DNA of 64,000 nt from G965220075 sp965220075. GTDB lineage: Bacteria; Chloroflexota; UBA11872. The stretch is from the NCBI GenBank assembly GCA_965220075.1, contig OZ244806.1:2170001-2234000 (forward strand), in the 5' to 3' direction. The notes below the pieces were generated by a model that was given only the letters and a program-made list of their open reading frames with translations, was not told the origin of the DNA and did no database searches. Below, one piece after another: positions 53,932-62,984 of the stretch (the first letter of the stretch is position 1; each line of letters starts with the position of its first letter). A program made the position numbers and the translations under genes.

Positions 53932-54675
53932 ATGGTGACCCGCGTTGTCCGTTGGGTCGCGCCCTATCGGGCTTGGATCGTGCGCCGCCGGCTGTTGCGT
54001 TGGATAGCGCGGCGCATCCTCATGTTCCATGGCGAGGGGAGCGTCACGTCGATCCGCTTGGGCGAAGCACGGGGATTGCGCTGGCGGCGTTCCAAACGCC
54101 ACTCCGTGCTTCATGCGCCGATTGAGTACTGGCTCGGGACGTATGAGCCGCTGGTCCAGAAGACGATTGCCGAAGCGCTCTCGCCTGGCGATACGTTCTT
54201 TGACGTTGGCGCTGCTTGTGGCTTCCACACGCTCATCGGGGCTCGCGCCGTCGGCGGAACTGGACGAGTTATCGCCATCGAGGCGGACCCCGCCAACGCC
54301 GCCGACCTGGAAGCGCAAGTTGAACTGAATCGGTTTGACAATGTCGAGGTCGTCCGAAAGGTGGTGGCTGCCGACCTTTCGGAACTCTGGTCCCGGACGG
54401 ATGGCGGCCCTGTGACTCCGACAACGATCGACCAACTTACCCATGACTTCCAACCGCCGACGCTGATCAAGATCGATGTGGAGGGGCTCGAGCTTGAGGT
54501 CCTGCGGGGCGCACAGGCCACGATCCGCAAGCACCGTCCGACCTTGGTGATCGAAGCGCACTTCCGTGAGTTGGCCACTGCCGTCACCGCAAGGCTGGCG
54601 ACGCTGGGATATCGCTGCGAAACCTTCTCGGCTACCTATGGCCACGAAGTCCATGTTGTGGCGAAGCCTGCGTGA
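53932..54675 (+). CDS. FkbM-family methyltransferase
   Basis: The 247-residue protein has the SAM-binding motif FFDVGAACGFHTLIGARAVG, the acidic strand IAIEADPANAADLEAQVELN and the FkbM hallmark LIKIDVEGLELEVLRGA. Such enzymes O-methylate sugars or polyketides, and in glycan loci they usually cap or modify surface polysaccharide. ATG 53932 is preferred; GTG 53926 is in frame. The 270-base region before it shows no gene. Confidence 0.88.
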   Translation: MVTRVVRWVAPYRAWIVRRRLLRWIARRILMFHGEGSVTSIRLGEARGLRWRRSKRHSVLHAPIEYWLGTYEPLVQKTIAEALSPGDTFFDVGAACGFHTLIGARAVGGTGRVIAIEADPANAADLEAQVELNRFDNVEVVRKVVAADLSELWSRTDGGPVTPTTIDQLTHDFQPPTLIKIDVEGLELEVLRGAQATIRKHRPTLVIEAHFRELATAVTARLATLGYRCETFSATYGHEVHVVAKPA

Positions 54676-55480
54676 GAACCCGCCTTGAATTGTAGTCGAA
54701 TATGCACCGTTCTTCGCCAGCACTGTTTCTATGTAGTAGTAACCTGGAATCGATATCTTCGTGGCTTTGCGCACGCACAACATGATTCGGTTCGTTGCAA
54801 TAGTACGGGTAAATAATTTCCTTATAAAGCGGTCTACCGGACGCAAGATGAAGTCAAGGATTGAAAAACGAACCTGGTATTGAGCCGTATGCATTATCCG
54901 CGATTTACGATTCGAAACGACCTGATTGAATTCATCAAATGAGTCGAACTCATGCACATGACTGGATTCGAGGACGATTTTGCCAGTTGCGTCACGCAAG
55001 TAGTACAGGCGGTGTCGCGCACGACGCACGGACGAGACAAGCGGCAGCCCACCTGTCTTGAGCAGCGCATATAAGTAATAACATGAATTCTTCAGGGTCA
55101 CGGATGTGCTCAAGGACCTGGCGGCACGATATCAGATCAGAGCTTTCCGGAAGAAACGGAGCTCGTGCCGCGTCGCCGCGCACGACGCAACTCCGAGGCG
55201 CATTCCTGGACGTCAATTGGGCTCTGGACGCCGAGAGTTCCAAGCCGTACCCAAAACCATTTCTGTAGCTTCCAATGTGCCACAAGAACGTACCGCCACC
55301 TGATCCGACGTCTAGGATGCGATCGCCGTGGTTCACTCGGCTGCGGATGAACTTCCAGCTCGACCTATGCAGGACAACGCTGATATAGGTGTCCGGATGG
55401 ATATCATGCTCATGCGTGAGCTGGCGAGATCCTTCATTGAAACTAATACGTAGTCGTCCAATCGCCAATATCAATGGCAA
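54676..55480 (-). pseudogene. Class I methyltransferase broken by a frameshift, AT-rich
   Basis: The first half (start 55480) has RILDVGSGGGTFLWHIGSYR and DLISCRQVLEHIRDPEEF, a Methyltransf_11-like SAM fold. Near 55080 the frame shifts. The continuation YALLKTGGLPLVSSVRRARH and SSHVHEFDSFDEFNQVV lies in the adjacent frame. That frame then runs without a stop through the antisense of the FkbM gene, so the natural C-terminus is gone. Composition is more AT-rich than neighbours. Confidence 0.75.
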
Positions 55481-55613
55481 CGATGAGAGTGCCAGCCGAC
55501 GATACCATGCGCCTAAACGGTGGAGAGCTGGCGAGGTTGTTCAACGGAATATCTGACGAGCAGTGCATGTATTCTGCTAGATTCACGGGCTTGACGGAAA
55601 GTCTTGGGCCGGA

Positions 55614-56801
55614 ATGATGCGGATCCTCCTGATCGCCAACGGCATTGTGGACGCCGAGGCCGGGGTGTCCGGCGGCGAGGTCCGGCTCGTCGAGATCGCG
55701 CGGCACTGGGTTCGGGCCGGCCACGACGTCCACCTGATGAGCGGGCCGGGCGGCGTGGACCTGTGCAGCCGGTTGGACCTGGCGGTGACGCCGCACATCG
55801 TTGGGGGAGTGACCGCACATGGCCGATGGTCATTCGCCGCGCGCACGGTCATTTCGTGTCTCCGGCTGCCTCGGTCGCTGTTGCACCTCCACCCGGACGT
55901 GATCGTGAGCGCCAACGAGCAGCTCTATGACGTGCTGCCCGGCGCAATCCTCAAGCTCAGGCGTCCTCGGCGCACCCGCTGGGCGGTCGTCGTGCACTGG
56001 CTCCCGCCCTGGCGTTTCTGGCAGCGGGGGGCGTCACACTGGCTGCATACGCTGGCCCTGCTGATCTCGGAGCGGGCGTCGCTGGGACTCGCGGCCCTGC
56101 TCGCTGATCGGGCCCTGGCCGTTTCCACAAGCACTGCCCGCCAGCTGCAGCGGGTGCACTTTCCGATGCGGCGCGTGTCCGCCGTGGCGTGCGGCGTCGA
56201 TCTCGCTACCACGCGCGCACTCGCCGGCACGCCGCGGGCACCGCGATACGACGCGGTGTTCATGAAGCGCATTCAGGCCGTGAAAGGCATCTTCGATCTC
56301 ATCGACGCTTGGGCGCTCGTCGTGGCGGCGCAGCCGGCGGCGAAGCTCGCGATCATCGGTGGCGGCATGGATGCCGCAGCTGCGCGGCAACGCGTACGCG
56401 CTCGCGGTCTCGACGACAACGTCGACCTTTTGGGTGCGATCTTTGACGCTGCGACGAAGTTCAGCCTCGTCGGCGCGTCAAGGATGTTCGTTCTCCCCTC
56501 GCACGAAGAGAATTGGGCGATTGTCATCGGCGAAGCGATGGCGCTGGGTGTCCCCGTGGTCGCCTATGACCTTCCCGAACTCAAGGAGGTGTGGGGCGAG
56601 GCCTTTCGCGCCGTTCCAAAGGGCAACGTCCGAGCGCTTGCCAGCGAAATCCTGGCCCTCCTGGCCGATGAGCAAGACCGTCGTGAGCTCACCAAGCGAG
56701 GCTTGGACCGCGTGAGCACTCTCGACTGGTCCGTCATCGCGGAGCACGAGCTTGCGGCCATCACGGAGTCCGGTGCCCTTTCCTCACTGCCGCAAGACTG
56801 A
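55614..56801 (+). CDS. Family 4 glycosyltransferase
   Basis: The 395-residue GT-B enzyme has the N-terminal glycine-rich turn GVSGGEVRLVEIARHWVRAG, the donor-binding region FMKRIQAVKGIFDLIDAW and the EX7E-like motif HEENWAIVIGEAMALGVPVV. It transfers a sugar from a nucleotide donor, with retention, to the growing lipid-linked glycan at the cytoplasmic face. ATG at 55614 or 55617 both serve. Acceptor unknown. Confidence 0.88.
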   Translation: MMRILLIANGIVDAEAGVSGGEVRLVEIARHWVRAGHDVHLMSGPGGVDLCSRLDLAVTPHIVGGVTAHGRWSFAARTVISCLRLPRSLLHLHPDVIVSANEQLYDVLPGAILKLRRPRRTRWAVVVHWLPPWRFWQRGASHWLHTLALLISERASLGLAALLADRALAVSTSTARQLQRVHFPMRRVSAVACGVDLATTRALAGTPRAPRYDAVFMKRIQAVKGIFDLIDAWALVVAAQPAAKLAIIGGGMDAAAARQRVRARGLDDNVDLLGAIFDAATKFSLVGASRMFVLPSHEENWAIVIGEAMALGVPVVAYDLPELKEVWGEAFRAVPKGNVRALASEILALLADEQDRRELTKRGLDRVSTLDWSVIAEHELAAITESGALSSLPQD

Positions 56802-56831
56802 GGGGCCTGCCGAGACGCGCGCCGCTGCGTG

Positions 56832-57746
56832 TCATGCCGCCTTGCGGACCGCGCGAATGGCGAGGTTCAGGCACGGTCTTTGGGGGTTTCGCAGGCTATC
56901 GTTGCGACGATCGACGAACTGCATGAGGCGCATTCCCCAGGTGATGGGGTTCAGCCCAAGGCGCCGATGGGGCGTGTGCGCATACTCGAACTTTTCCATC
57001 GAGCGGTAGACACTCGATGACGCCGGCAGACGGCTGTACATATGCTTGCCGCTCCAGAGCAGCATGTGGTTGAAGGGCAGGCACCAACGGGTCAAGCCCT
57101 CGAATCGCGTCACGTCCAGCCGCTGCTCGCCGGCAACGAGCTGGTGAAACTGCTCCGGGCGGTACAGCCGCAGGTGCATCGCCCACAGCCCACCCCAGAA
57201 GCCCGAGTCCGGGCTGAAATGCCCCAGGCCCAGCCGCTCACGCAACCAATTCGCCGGGTCCCACAGACCCGGATAGTTGGCGCAGGGCACGGTGAGCGCC
57301 GCGATCCCGCCGGGTTTGAGCACCCGAGCGATCTCACTCACGACCCCGGCGTCATCAGGCACGTGCTCCAGCACTTCCGAGCAAACCACGGCGTCAAAGA
57401 TCCCGTCGGGAAACGGCAACCGCAGACCATCGCCCAAGAGCGAAACTGACCGGGATGTCTCCATGCCGCGTGTGAGCCCCAGGCGCAGGATCACCTCGTC
57501 GGCCTCAAGGGCCGCCACCCGGCATCCAAAGGACCCCTGCAACGCCAGCTGGACGAATCCCTCGCCTGATCCCAGGTCCAGGATGAGGTGCTCCGGTCGA
57601 GGCGCCAGATACTCGGCGATGGACAGAATGCGCCGGCGATACGAGAGGTCCCCGACGTTTGCCAGAATCCGATTGAGCCGCTCCCACGACGATTGCGGCG
57701 TGTCGGTGTCGCTAGGCAATCGACACGCCGCCGGGAACATCCGCAC
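56832..57746 (-). CDS. Class I SAM-dependent methyltransferase
   Basis: The 304-residue protein has motif I LILDLGSGEGFVQLALQGSF, motif II AALEADEVILRLGL and the post-motif VVCSEVLEHVPDDAGVVSEI with RVLKPGGIAALTVP. The longer C-terminal third with aromatic residues (LWAMHLRLYRPEQFHQLVAG) is typical of enzymes acting on sugars or lipid-linked intermediates. Its start overlaps the wecB-like 3' end by 35 bases, so the two genes are an operon. Confidence 0.82.
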   Translation of the reverse strand: MRMFPAACRLPSDTDTPQSSWERLNRILANVGDLSYRRRILSIAEYLAPRPEHLILDLGSGEGFVQLALQGSFGCRVAALEADEVILRLGLTRGMETSRSVSLLGDGLRLPFPDGIFDAVVCSEVLEHVPDDAGVVSEIARVLKPGGIAALTVPCANYPGLWDPANWLRERLGLGHFSPDSGFWGGLWAMHLRLYRPEQFHQLVAGEQRLDVTRFEGLTRWCLPFNHMLLWSGKHMYSRLPASSSVYRSMEKFEYAHTPHRRLGLNPITWGMRLMQFVDRRNDSLRNPQRPCLNLAIRAVRKAA

Positions 57747-58845
57747 AGGCGGACGCCGCTAGGGCGGTGCGGAGATGGTCAACAATGGACTGGCCCGCCG
57801 TGCCGTCGCCAAACGGATTCGGCCAAGGCGCACGCCCCAGAAGCTCGTCCAGAGCTGCAAGGACCTGGAATACGTCGCGGTTCGTTACCCGCGCGGCGCC
57901 AACCTCCACGGCTTCGGGCCGCTCGGTGGTCGACCGCAGCACGATGCACGGTGTCTGGAGCACGCAAGCCTCTTCCTGAATGCCGCCGGAGTCAGTCAGC
58001 ACAACGGCCGCGGTCCGCATCAGGCGCAGGGTCTGGAGATAGCCGAGCGGCGGCCGAACCTGCCACGCCTGCAAAATGCGGCGATCGCTCGCTTCCAGCC
58101 GACTCTCGGTGCGAGGGTGGATTGGAAATACAATCGCCAGGCCGCGTGTACGGCGAACGGCTTCGATCGCCTGCAGGACTTCCTGGCGTGCGCCTGCATC
58201 GTCCACATTGGCTGGCCGGTGGAGCGTGACCAGCGCAAAACCACCTGGCTCAACGTCGAAGCCGTCAAGCCCACCATCATTCTCAAGCCGGTGCATTACG
58301 TGCATCAGCGCATCCACCACCGTGTTGCCGGTTACGATAACGCGATCGCCGGGAATTCCCTCACGCGCCAGATTCGACGCCGAGGTCTCCGTTGGGGCAT
58401 AGAGCCACTCGGCCAGGTGGTCGATCACAATCCGATTGAGCTCCTCGGGCATCGTGCGATCGCCGCTGCGCAGACCTGCCTCAACGTGGCCGACCGGGAT
58501 CGCGCGCTTGGCCGCCCACAGGGCGCCGGCCAGAGCTGAGTTGGTGTCGCCTTGTACCACCACGGCGACAGGCGGGTCCCGGCCTAGCGCCGACTCAAGA
58601 CCTGTCAGGATGTTTGCGGTCTGCGTGGCATGATCTGCCGATCCGATATCAATCTCCACGGCTGGTGCTGGAATCTCCAGTTCAACCCGAATGTCGCGGT
58701 CCATCTCCGAGTCGTAATGCTGCCCCGTGTGAATGAGGCGGAGGCTGAGGCCAGCCGTCTGAGCGGCGGGGAACAGCGACCAGACCTTGATGAGTTCCGG
58801 CCGCGTTCCCACGCACACCGCAACATATGGCTTCTCGCAGCGCAT
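57712..58845 (-). CDS. wecB: UDP-N-acetylglucosamine 2-epimerase (non-hydrolysing)
   Basis: The 377-residue protein has the family landmarks VCVGTRPELIKVWSLF, VVVQGDTNSALAGALWA, GHVEAGLRSGDRTMPEELNR, the His-Arg motif VTLHRPANVDD and TDSGGIQEEACVL. It interconverts UDP-GlcNAc and UDP-ManNAc, giving ManNAc for teichoic acid, enterobacterial-type or capsule glycans. Length is normal. It is divergent from the GT-C-like gene at 58884, with only about 40 bases between them. Confidence 0.92.
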   Translation of the reverse strand: MRCEKPYVAVCVGTRPELIKVWSLFPAAQTAGLSLRLIHTGQHYDSEMDRDIRVELEIPAPAVEIDIGSADHATQTANILTGLESALGRDPPVAVVVQGDTNSALAGALWAAKRAIPVGHVEAGLRSGDRTMPEELNRIVIDHLAEWLYAPTETSASNLAREGIPGDRVIVTGNTVVDALMHVMHRLENDGGLDGFDVEPGGFALVTLHRPANVDDAGARQEVLQAIEAVRRTRGLAIVFPIHPRTESRLEASDRRILQAWQVRPPLGYLQTLRLMRTAAVVLTDSGGIQEEACVLQTPCIVLRSTTERPEAVEVGAARVTNRDVFQVLAALDELLGRAPWPNPFGDGTAGQSIVDHLRTALAASACADVPGGVSIA

Positions 58846-58883
58846 TCGTGTCGGCCGTCGCCACCTAGTCTCGCCGTGGAGTG

Positions 58884-61034
58884 ATGGACAGGATCATATC
58901 GGAGAGATTCCGTGCGCTGTGGCGGCCGGCAAGCCAGCCGCACACGTTGAGGACGCTGGCGGGGACGCTGCCGCTTAAGCATTGGACGCTGGAGCGCGAT
59001 GCGCCGTGGGTGGCGCTTGGGCTGCTGGTGACCGTGGCGGCGGCCTTTCGCGTCGTGGCGACCCCTGGCGAAATGGTCCAGGGCGACCTTGGCAGTCCAT
59101 TCGCGATTGAGTTCTGGACCCGGATGTACACCAATGCCTGGGATACGTCGTACGGCAGTGCGATGGTCCCGGTCCAGCGCACGTATACCTACATGCCCTG
59201 GGGCCTTGTGATCCAGGCACTTGAGCTTTCCCCGGAAGCGGCCGGCAAGTTTCACTGGCTGAGCTGGCACCTCTTGGGGTTCCTGGCTGGCTACGTGGGC
59301 GCGCGGTTGCTGGCCGGGCCGGAGATTCGCGCCGCGCATCCGGTCGCCGTCCGCATCGGCCTGGTGCTGGCGGGGCTGTTTTGGGTCCTCAATCCTTGGA
59401 CGCTGGCGCGGTGGGAGCAACTGGGCGTTCACGTCAGCACCGTGATGCTCCCGCTGGTGCTGGGCCTGGTCGTGTCGGCGATGCGCGCGCCCGACTTCCG
59501 CGCCCGTGCGCAACGTGCCCTGGCCGCGGCGGCAGTGCTGGCGTTTGCGGTGTCGACCTCGCCGCACTACATGGCGATTGGCCTGCTCCTGGGCCTCGGG
59601 TGGTTCGCCTACGCCGCCGTGACGGCACGCGGCCAGTGGCGCCCGGCGGCGGCTGCGGCCGCGATGTTCCTAAGCGGCTACCTGGTATTAGCCGCCTTTA
59701 TCCTCGTTCCGTTCATAGTCACGGCAATCGCCGGGTCGCCCACGGGGCCCAGATACGCGCTCGGCATCGATGTCGAGCCGGTGCTCGGTAGCCACCAATC
59801 CATCATCAACACCCTCACGCTGACGGGGCATACCTTCTTCGGCCCGGCCCTCAAGCCCGAGCCGACGGCCCTACCCGGGTGGCGCTTGGTCGCCTTGCTC
59901 CCGGCCGCACTGCTGGTGCTGGCGTTCTGGCGGCAACCTGGTCAGCGCCGCGTTCTCGGATTTGCCGCCATCGTCGGCAGCGTCACAGCGCTCATTCAGG
60001 TTTCCAGCTACGCCGACGCGACGCGCCCCGCCTATCTCGCCTTTGTCGACAACGCGCCATTTGGATGGGCGCTCAGGGAACCCGACAAGCTCTCGGGCGC
60101 GCTCGCGCTCGCCTACCTGCCGGGACTCGCCCTGGCGCCAGCGACGTTTGCCCGCTACGCGCCCCGCGGCCTCCCGGCCGTCGGAACCATCCAATCCGGC
60201 GCGCTTGGGCTTCTGCTGGCGGCCTTCATGCTGCCGGGCATCCATCGGATGCTCTGGAACGATCAGGCGCTGAGCCTTGTACCAGAGCGATTTCCCGCCT
60301 CGTTTCGCACGGTGCCAGCGGAGATCGATCGGCGCAACGCGGCCGGGGCGTCGCGCACCCTGCTCGCCGCCTGGCCCTTGCGCTTCCCCGCATGGTCGTC
60401 CCACCGCGTCCTGGACCAGATCGAGGGGCTTGCGCTGACCACACCCTACGCGGCACGAGGCTCAACCATCGGCGGTCGACTCGTGGCGATGCTGGCGGCC
60501 GATGACCCCAACCTGGTCGATGCCCTCCGCGCCTACGGGGTGCGGCGGGTGCTCGTTCCCACGGGCACGACGCGTGGTCAAGACGTAGCCCAGCAATTGC
60601 GCCAGACCGACGGCCTAGCCCTGGAATTGACGGCGGACTACCACGAGGTATTTCGGACGGTTGATCCCGCCTACCCCTGGGTGTACGAGGAGGGCCCCGC
60701 CGGGCCTGTTGCGCTACCGTGGAAGCGCGAAGGCATGCACCGGCTTGTCATCGACCTGCCGGCAACCGGGGAGCATGCGCGCGAAATTGTCACGCAGGAA
60801 CACTGGGACCCGCTCTGGACCGCCGACGCGCCCTATGTCGCCACGGTCGAACCATCCGAGCTGGGGCTGCTGCGCGTCCGAACGGAGCCCGGAGCCTCCG
60901 GACGGCTGGTGCTTGAATTCGGCCTGCACCGCGCGCTCGTCGCGGGGCACGCGATCGCGTGGACGGGGCTGGCCGCATGGGGCGTATGGATGCTGTGGCC
61001 GTATCGGCCGCGACGAGATCGGGGACGCCTGTGA
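58884..61034 (+). CDS. Large GT-C-like membrane protein
   Basis: The 716-residue protein has about eleven helices over residues 40-480 and a soluble C-terminal part. The first loop has MVQGDLGSPFAIEFWTRMYT and QRTYTYMPWGLVIQALELSP, a Gly-Asp-Leu-Gly site in the place where GT-C enzymes have their catalytic acid. The C-terminal domain (ALRAYGVRRVLVPTGTTRGQ) parallels the GIAYVHA-type region of the array proteins, and a last helix anchors it. ATG 58884 is preferred over the GTG three bases earlier. The stop overlaps the next gene (GTGA). Confidence 0.75.
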   Translation: MDRIISERFRALWRPASQPHTLRTLAGTLPLKHWTLERDAPWVALGLLVTVAAAFRVVATPGEMVQGDLGSPFAIEFWTRMYTNAWDTSYGSAMVPVQRTYTYMPWGLVIQALELSPEAAGKFHWLSWHLLGFLAGYVGARLLAGPEIRAAHPVAVRIGLVLAGLFWVLNPWTLARWEQLGVHVSTVMLPLVLGLVVSAMRAPDFRARAQRALAAAAVLAFAVSTSPHYMAIGLLLGLGWFAYAAVTARGQWRPAAAAAAMFLSGYLVLAAFILVPFIVTAIAGSPTGPRYALGIDVEPVLGSHQSIINTLTLTGHTFFGPALKPEPTALPGWRLVALLPAALLVLAFWRQPGQRRVLGFAAIVGSVTALIQVSSYADATRPAYLAFVDNAPFGWALREPDKLSGALALAYLPGLALAPATFARYAPRGLPAVGTIQSGALGLLLAAFMLPGIHRMLWNDQALSLVPERFPASFRTVPAEIDRRNAAGASRTLLAAWPLRFPAWSSHRVLDQIEGLALTTPYAARGSTIGGRLVAMLAADDPNLVDALRAYGVRRVLVPTGTTRGQDVAQQLRQTDGLALELTADYHEVFRTVDPAYPWVYEEGPAGPVALPWKREGMHRLVIDLPATGEHAREIVTQEHWDPLWTADAPYVATVEPSELGLLRVRTEPGASGRLVLEFGLHRALVAGHAIAWTGLAAWGVWMLWPYRPRRDRGRL

Positions 61035-61753
61035 AGATCGCGGCCTGGCTCGCCGCCGTGCTTCTGGCGCTTGCGCTGGGAGCGGCGGTCGGGATGGGAT
61101 GGAAACCGCTGGTCACTGCCCAGAACCCGGTATCAGCGAGCTTTGAGTTTGGCCCCCTCGCGGGATCGGTCACGCAGTCGATTGCCTTCCCAGGCGGTCC
61201 GGTGGACACCGTGACAATCTGGGCGCGGCGTGGCGGCGGGCCTGCGGCCCACGCAGAACTACATGTGCTCCGTTCGGAGGGCGGCCCACCGATCCGATCC
61301 GCGCGCTTCGAAGCGCCGCAAAGCGCCGAACTTCGAGCGGTGCCAGTAACGTTTGCCCCGATTGACCTGCCGGCAGGGCCCCTGGCGCTTAGCGTCGTGG
61401 CGCCCGAGGACAGTCCCGCGGCGCTGTATGTTGGTGCGACGAGGAGCAACGCCTACACGGGCGGGCAGCTCATCGACCACCTTGGCCAGTCCCCGGTCGA
61501 CGTCGATCTGGCGTTCGCGGCGAACGGCCACGCGGGCGCACTCACCCGTCTTCGAGCCCAGGCAAGCCGGTCCCCCGTCTACCTGGCCATCGGGGTCACC
61601 TTTGCCCTGTTGGCGGGCGCGGTGGTCGGAAGCGCCGCGTGGTCCTCGCTGGACCGCGAGCGGTTTGGACGGCCGGCGGCAGTGGCGGTCAGCGGGGGGA
61701 TCACCGCAGCCATGATCCTGGGCCTGCTGCATGGACCGGCCACACTTACGTGA
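61031..61753 (+). CDS. Small partner membrane protein with beta-rich domain
   Basis: The 240-residue protein starts at the GTG overlapping the GT-C-like stop. It has an N-terminal anchor (IAAWLAAVLLALALGAAVGM), a beta-sandwich-like domain (SVTQSIAFPGGPVDTVTIWA, PVTFAPIDLPAGPLALSVVA) and two C-terminal helices. The plan repeats that of the gene at 52542, which also follows a GT-C-like gene. The beta domain may be carbohydrate-binding; this is inference. Its stop overlaps the glycosyltransferase start (TGATG). Confidence 0.7.
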   Translation: MKIAAWLAAVLLALALGAAVGMGWKPLVTAQNPVSASFEFGPLAGSVTQSIAFPGGPVDTVTIWARRGGGPAAHAELHVLRSEGGPPIRSARFEAPQSAELRAVPVTFAPIDLPAGPLALSVVAPEDSPAALYVGATRSNAYTGGQLIDHLGQSPVDVDLAFAANGHAGALTRLRAQASRSPVYLAIGVTFALLAGAVVGSAAWSSLDRERFGRPAAVAVSGGITAAMILGLLHGPATLT

Positions 61754-62973
61754 TGCCTACTGGGACAGCTCACGACGGTCGGCAGCCCGAGGACCGGCGC
61801 GTGCTGCTATTGACTCCGTTCGCCTCGCCCAATCGCGGAGGGGCGGAGACGCACATTGACGCGCTCATTGCCGCCCTGGCCCGGCGAAACATCTGGGTGA
61901 CGCTGCTGACGCACCAACCGCTCGTAGCCCCGGTGAAGGCTCCGGCGCGCGAACGGCTCGCGAATGGCGAGGTGATCCGTATTCCGTGGTTTGGGCGAGG
62001 TTGGCACCCGCGCATCGAACGGTTCGCACCGCTTGCGTTCGCCTACCTCGTCCCCGGCCTGTTGGCGGGAGCCCTTTACCACCGGTTTGCCGAGAAGACC
62101 AATTTCGACGTCATCCACGCGCATGGGTTGGCGGCCGCGGTGGCGGCCGTGGGAATGCGCTGGACCGGCGCACGACAGCCAATTGTCGTCAGCATGCATG
62201 CGATTTACGACTTGAGGCAGCGCCGCCTGCTCGCGCACGCCGTGCGCTTCCTGCTGCGGCGCGTGGATAGGGTGCTGGCTGTCAGCGAGGCATCGCGGCA
62301 GGAACTTCTGGCGCTGGGCTTGGACCCAGCCCGGGTCATCGTCTATCGACACTGGATCGATCTCAGCATATTTCGGCCGCGCAGCCAAGCGCAGGCCCGC
62401 GCGCAGCTGGGGTGGCACGCGTCGGCGCCCACATGCTTGTTCGTCGGCCGACTGCTCCGCAAGAAAGGCATCGGCATCATCCTCGACCTTGCCCGGCGGC
62501 TCCCTGACGTGCGCTTCAAGATGCTTGGCGCTGAAGGCGATATGGAGGACGAGGTCACCCAGGCTGCCGCAGCGGCCGAGAACGTCGACCTCATGCGGGA
62601 CCCGTCCGGCCCCGCATCCGCGCGCCTAGAGACCATAGCTACGATCTATGCGGCCGCCGACCTCTTGCTGGTGCCGTCGCAATACGCGGAGGGGTCTCCC
62701 ATGGTCCTGCTTGAGAGCAGCGCCGCCGGCACGCCGGTCCTCGCCAGCAATTTGGGCGGTCTGCGGGAAGCCGTCACCCCTGAAACTGGCCGGCTCGTCG
62801 AGCCGACCGCCGAGGCGTTCAGCGCAGCGCTGCAGGCCATGCTTGCTGATCGCGCTGAATTGGCCGCGCTCCGCAAGCGAACGCGCGCCTATGCCGAGCG
62901 CCGATACTCCGAGCGCAACGTCGACTTGATCGTTCGGCACTACGGATTCGACGTGGATATCGGTCAACCGTGA
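61753..62973 (+). CDS. Family 4 glycosyltransferase
   Basis: The 406-residue GT-B enzyme has N-terminal PFASPNRGGAETHIDALIAA, a central VIHAHGLAAAVAAVG, donor-site CLFVGRLLRKKGIGIILDLA and the EX7E motif EGSPMVLLESSAAGTPVLAS. It is translationally coupled to the preceding partner gene and so is probably part of the same glycan assembly step. Retaining sugar transfer at the cytoplasmic membrane is expected. Confidence 0.9.
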   Translation: MPTGTAHDGRQPEDRRVLLLTPFASPNRGGAETHIDALIAALARRNIWVTLLTHQPLVAPVKAPARERLANGEVIRIPWFGRGWHPRIERFAPLAFAYLVPGLLAGALYHRFAEKTNFDVIHAHGLAAAVAAVGMRWTGARQPIVVSMHAIYDLRQRRLLAHAVRFLLRRVDRVLAVSEASRQELLALGLDPARVIVYRHWIDLSIFRPRSQAQARAQLGWHASAPTCLFVGRLLRKKGIGIILDLARRLPDVRFKMLGAEGDMEDEVTQAAAAAENVDLMRDPSGPASARLETIATIYAAADLLLVPSQYAEGSPMVLLESSAAGTPVLASNLGGLREAVTPETGRLVEPTAEAFSAALQAMLADRAELAALRKRTRAYAERRYSERNVDLIVRHYGFDVDIGQP

Positions 62974-62984
62974 CGCATCCGCGC

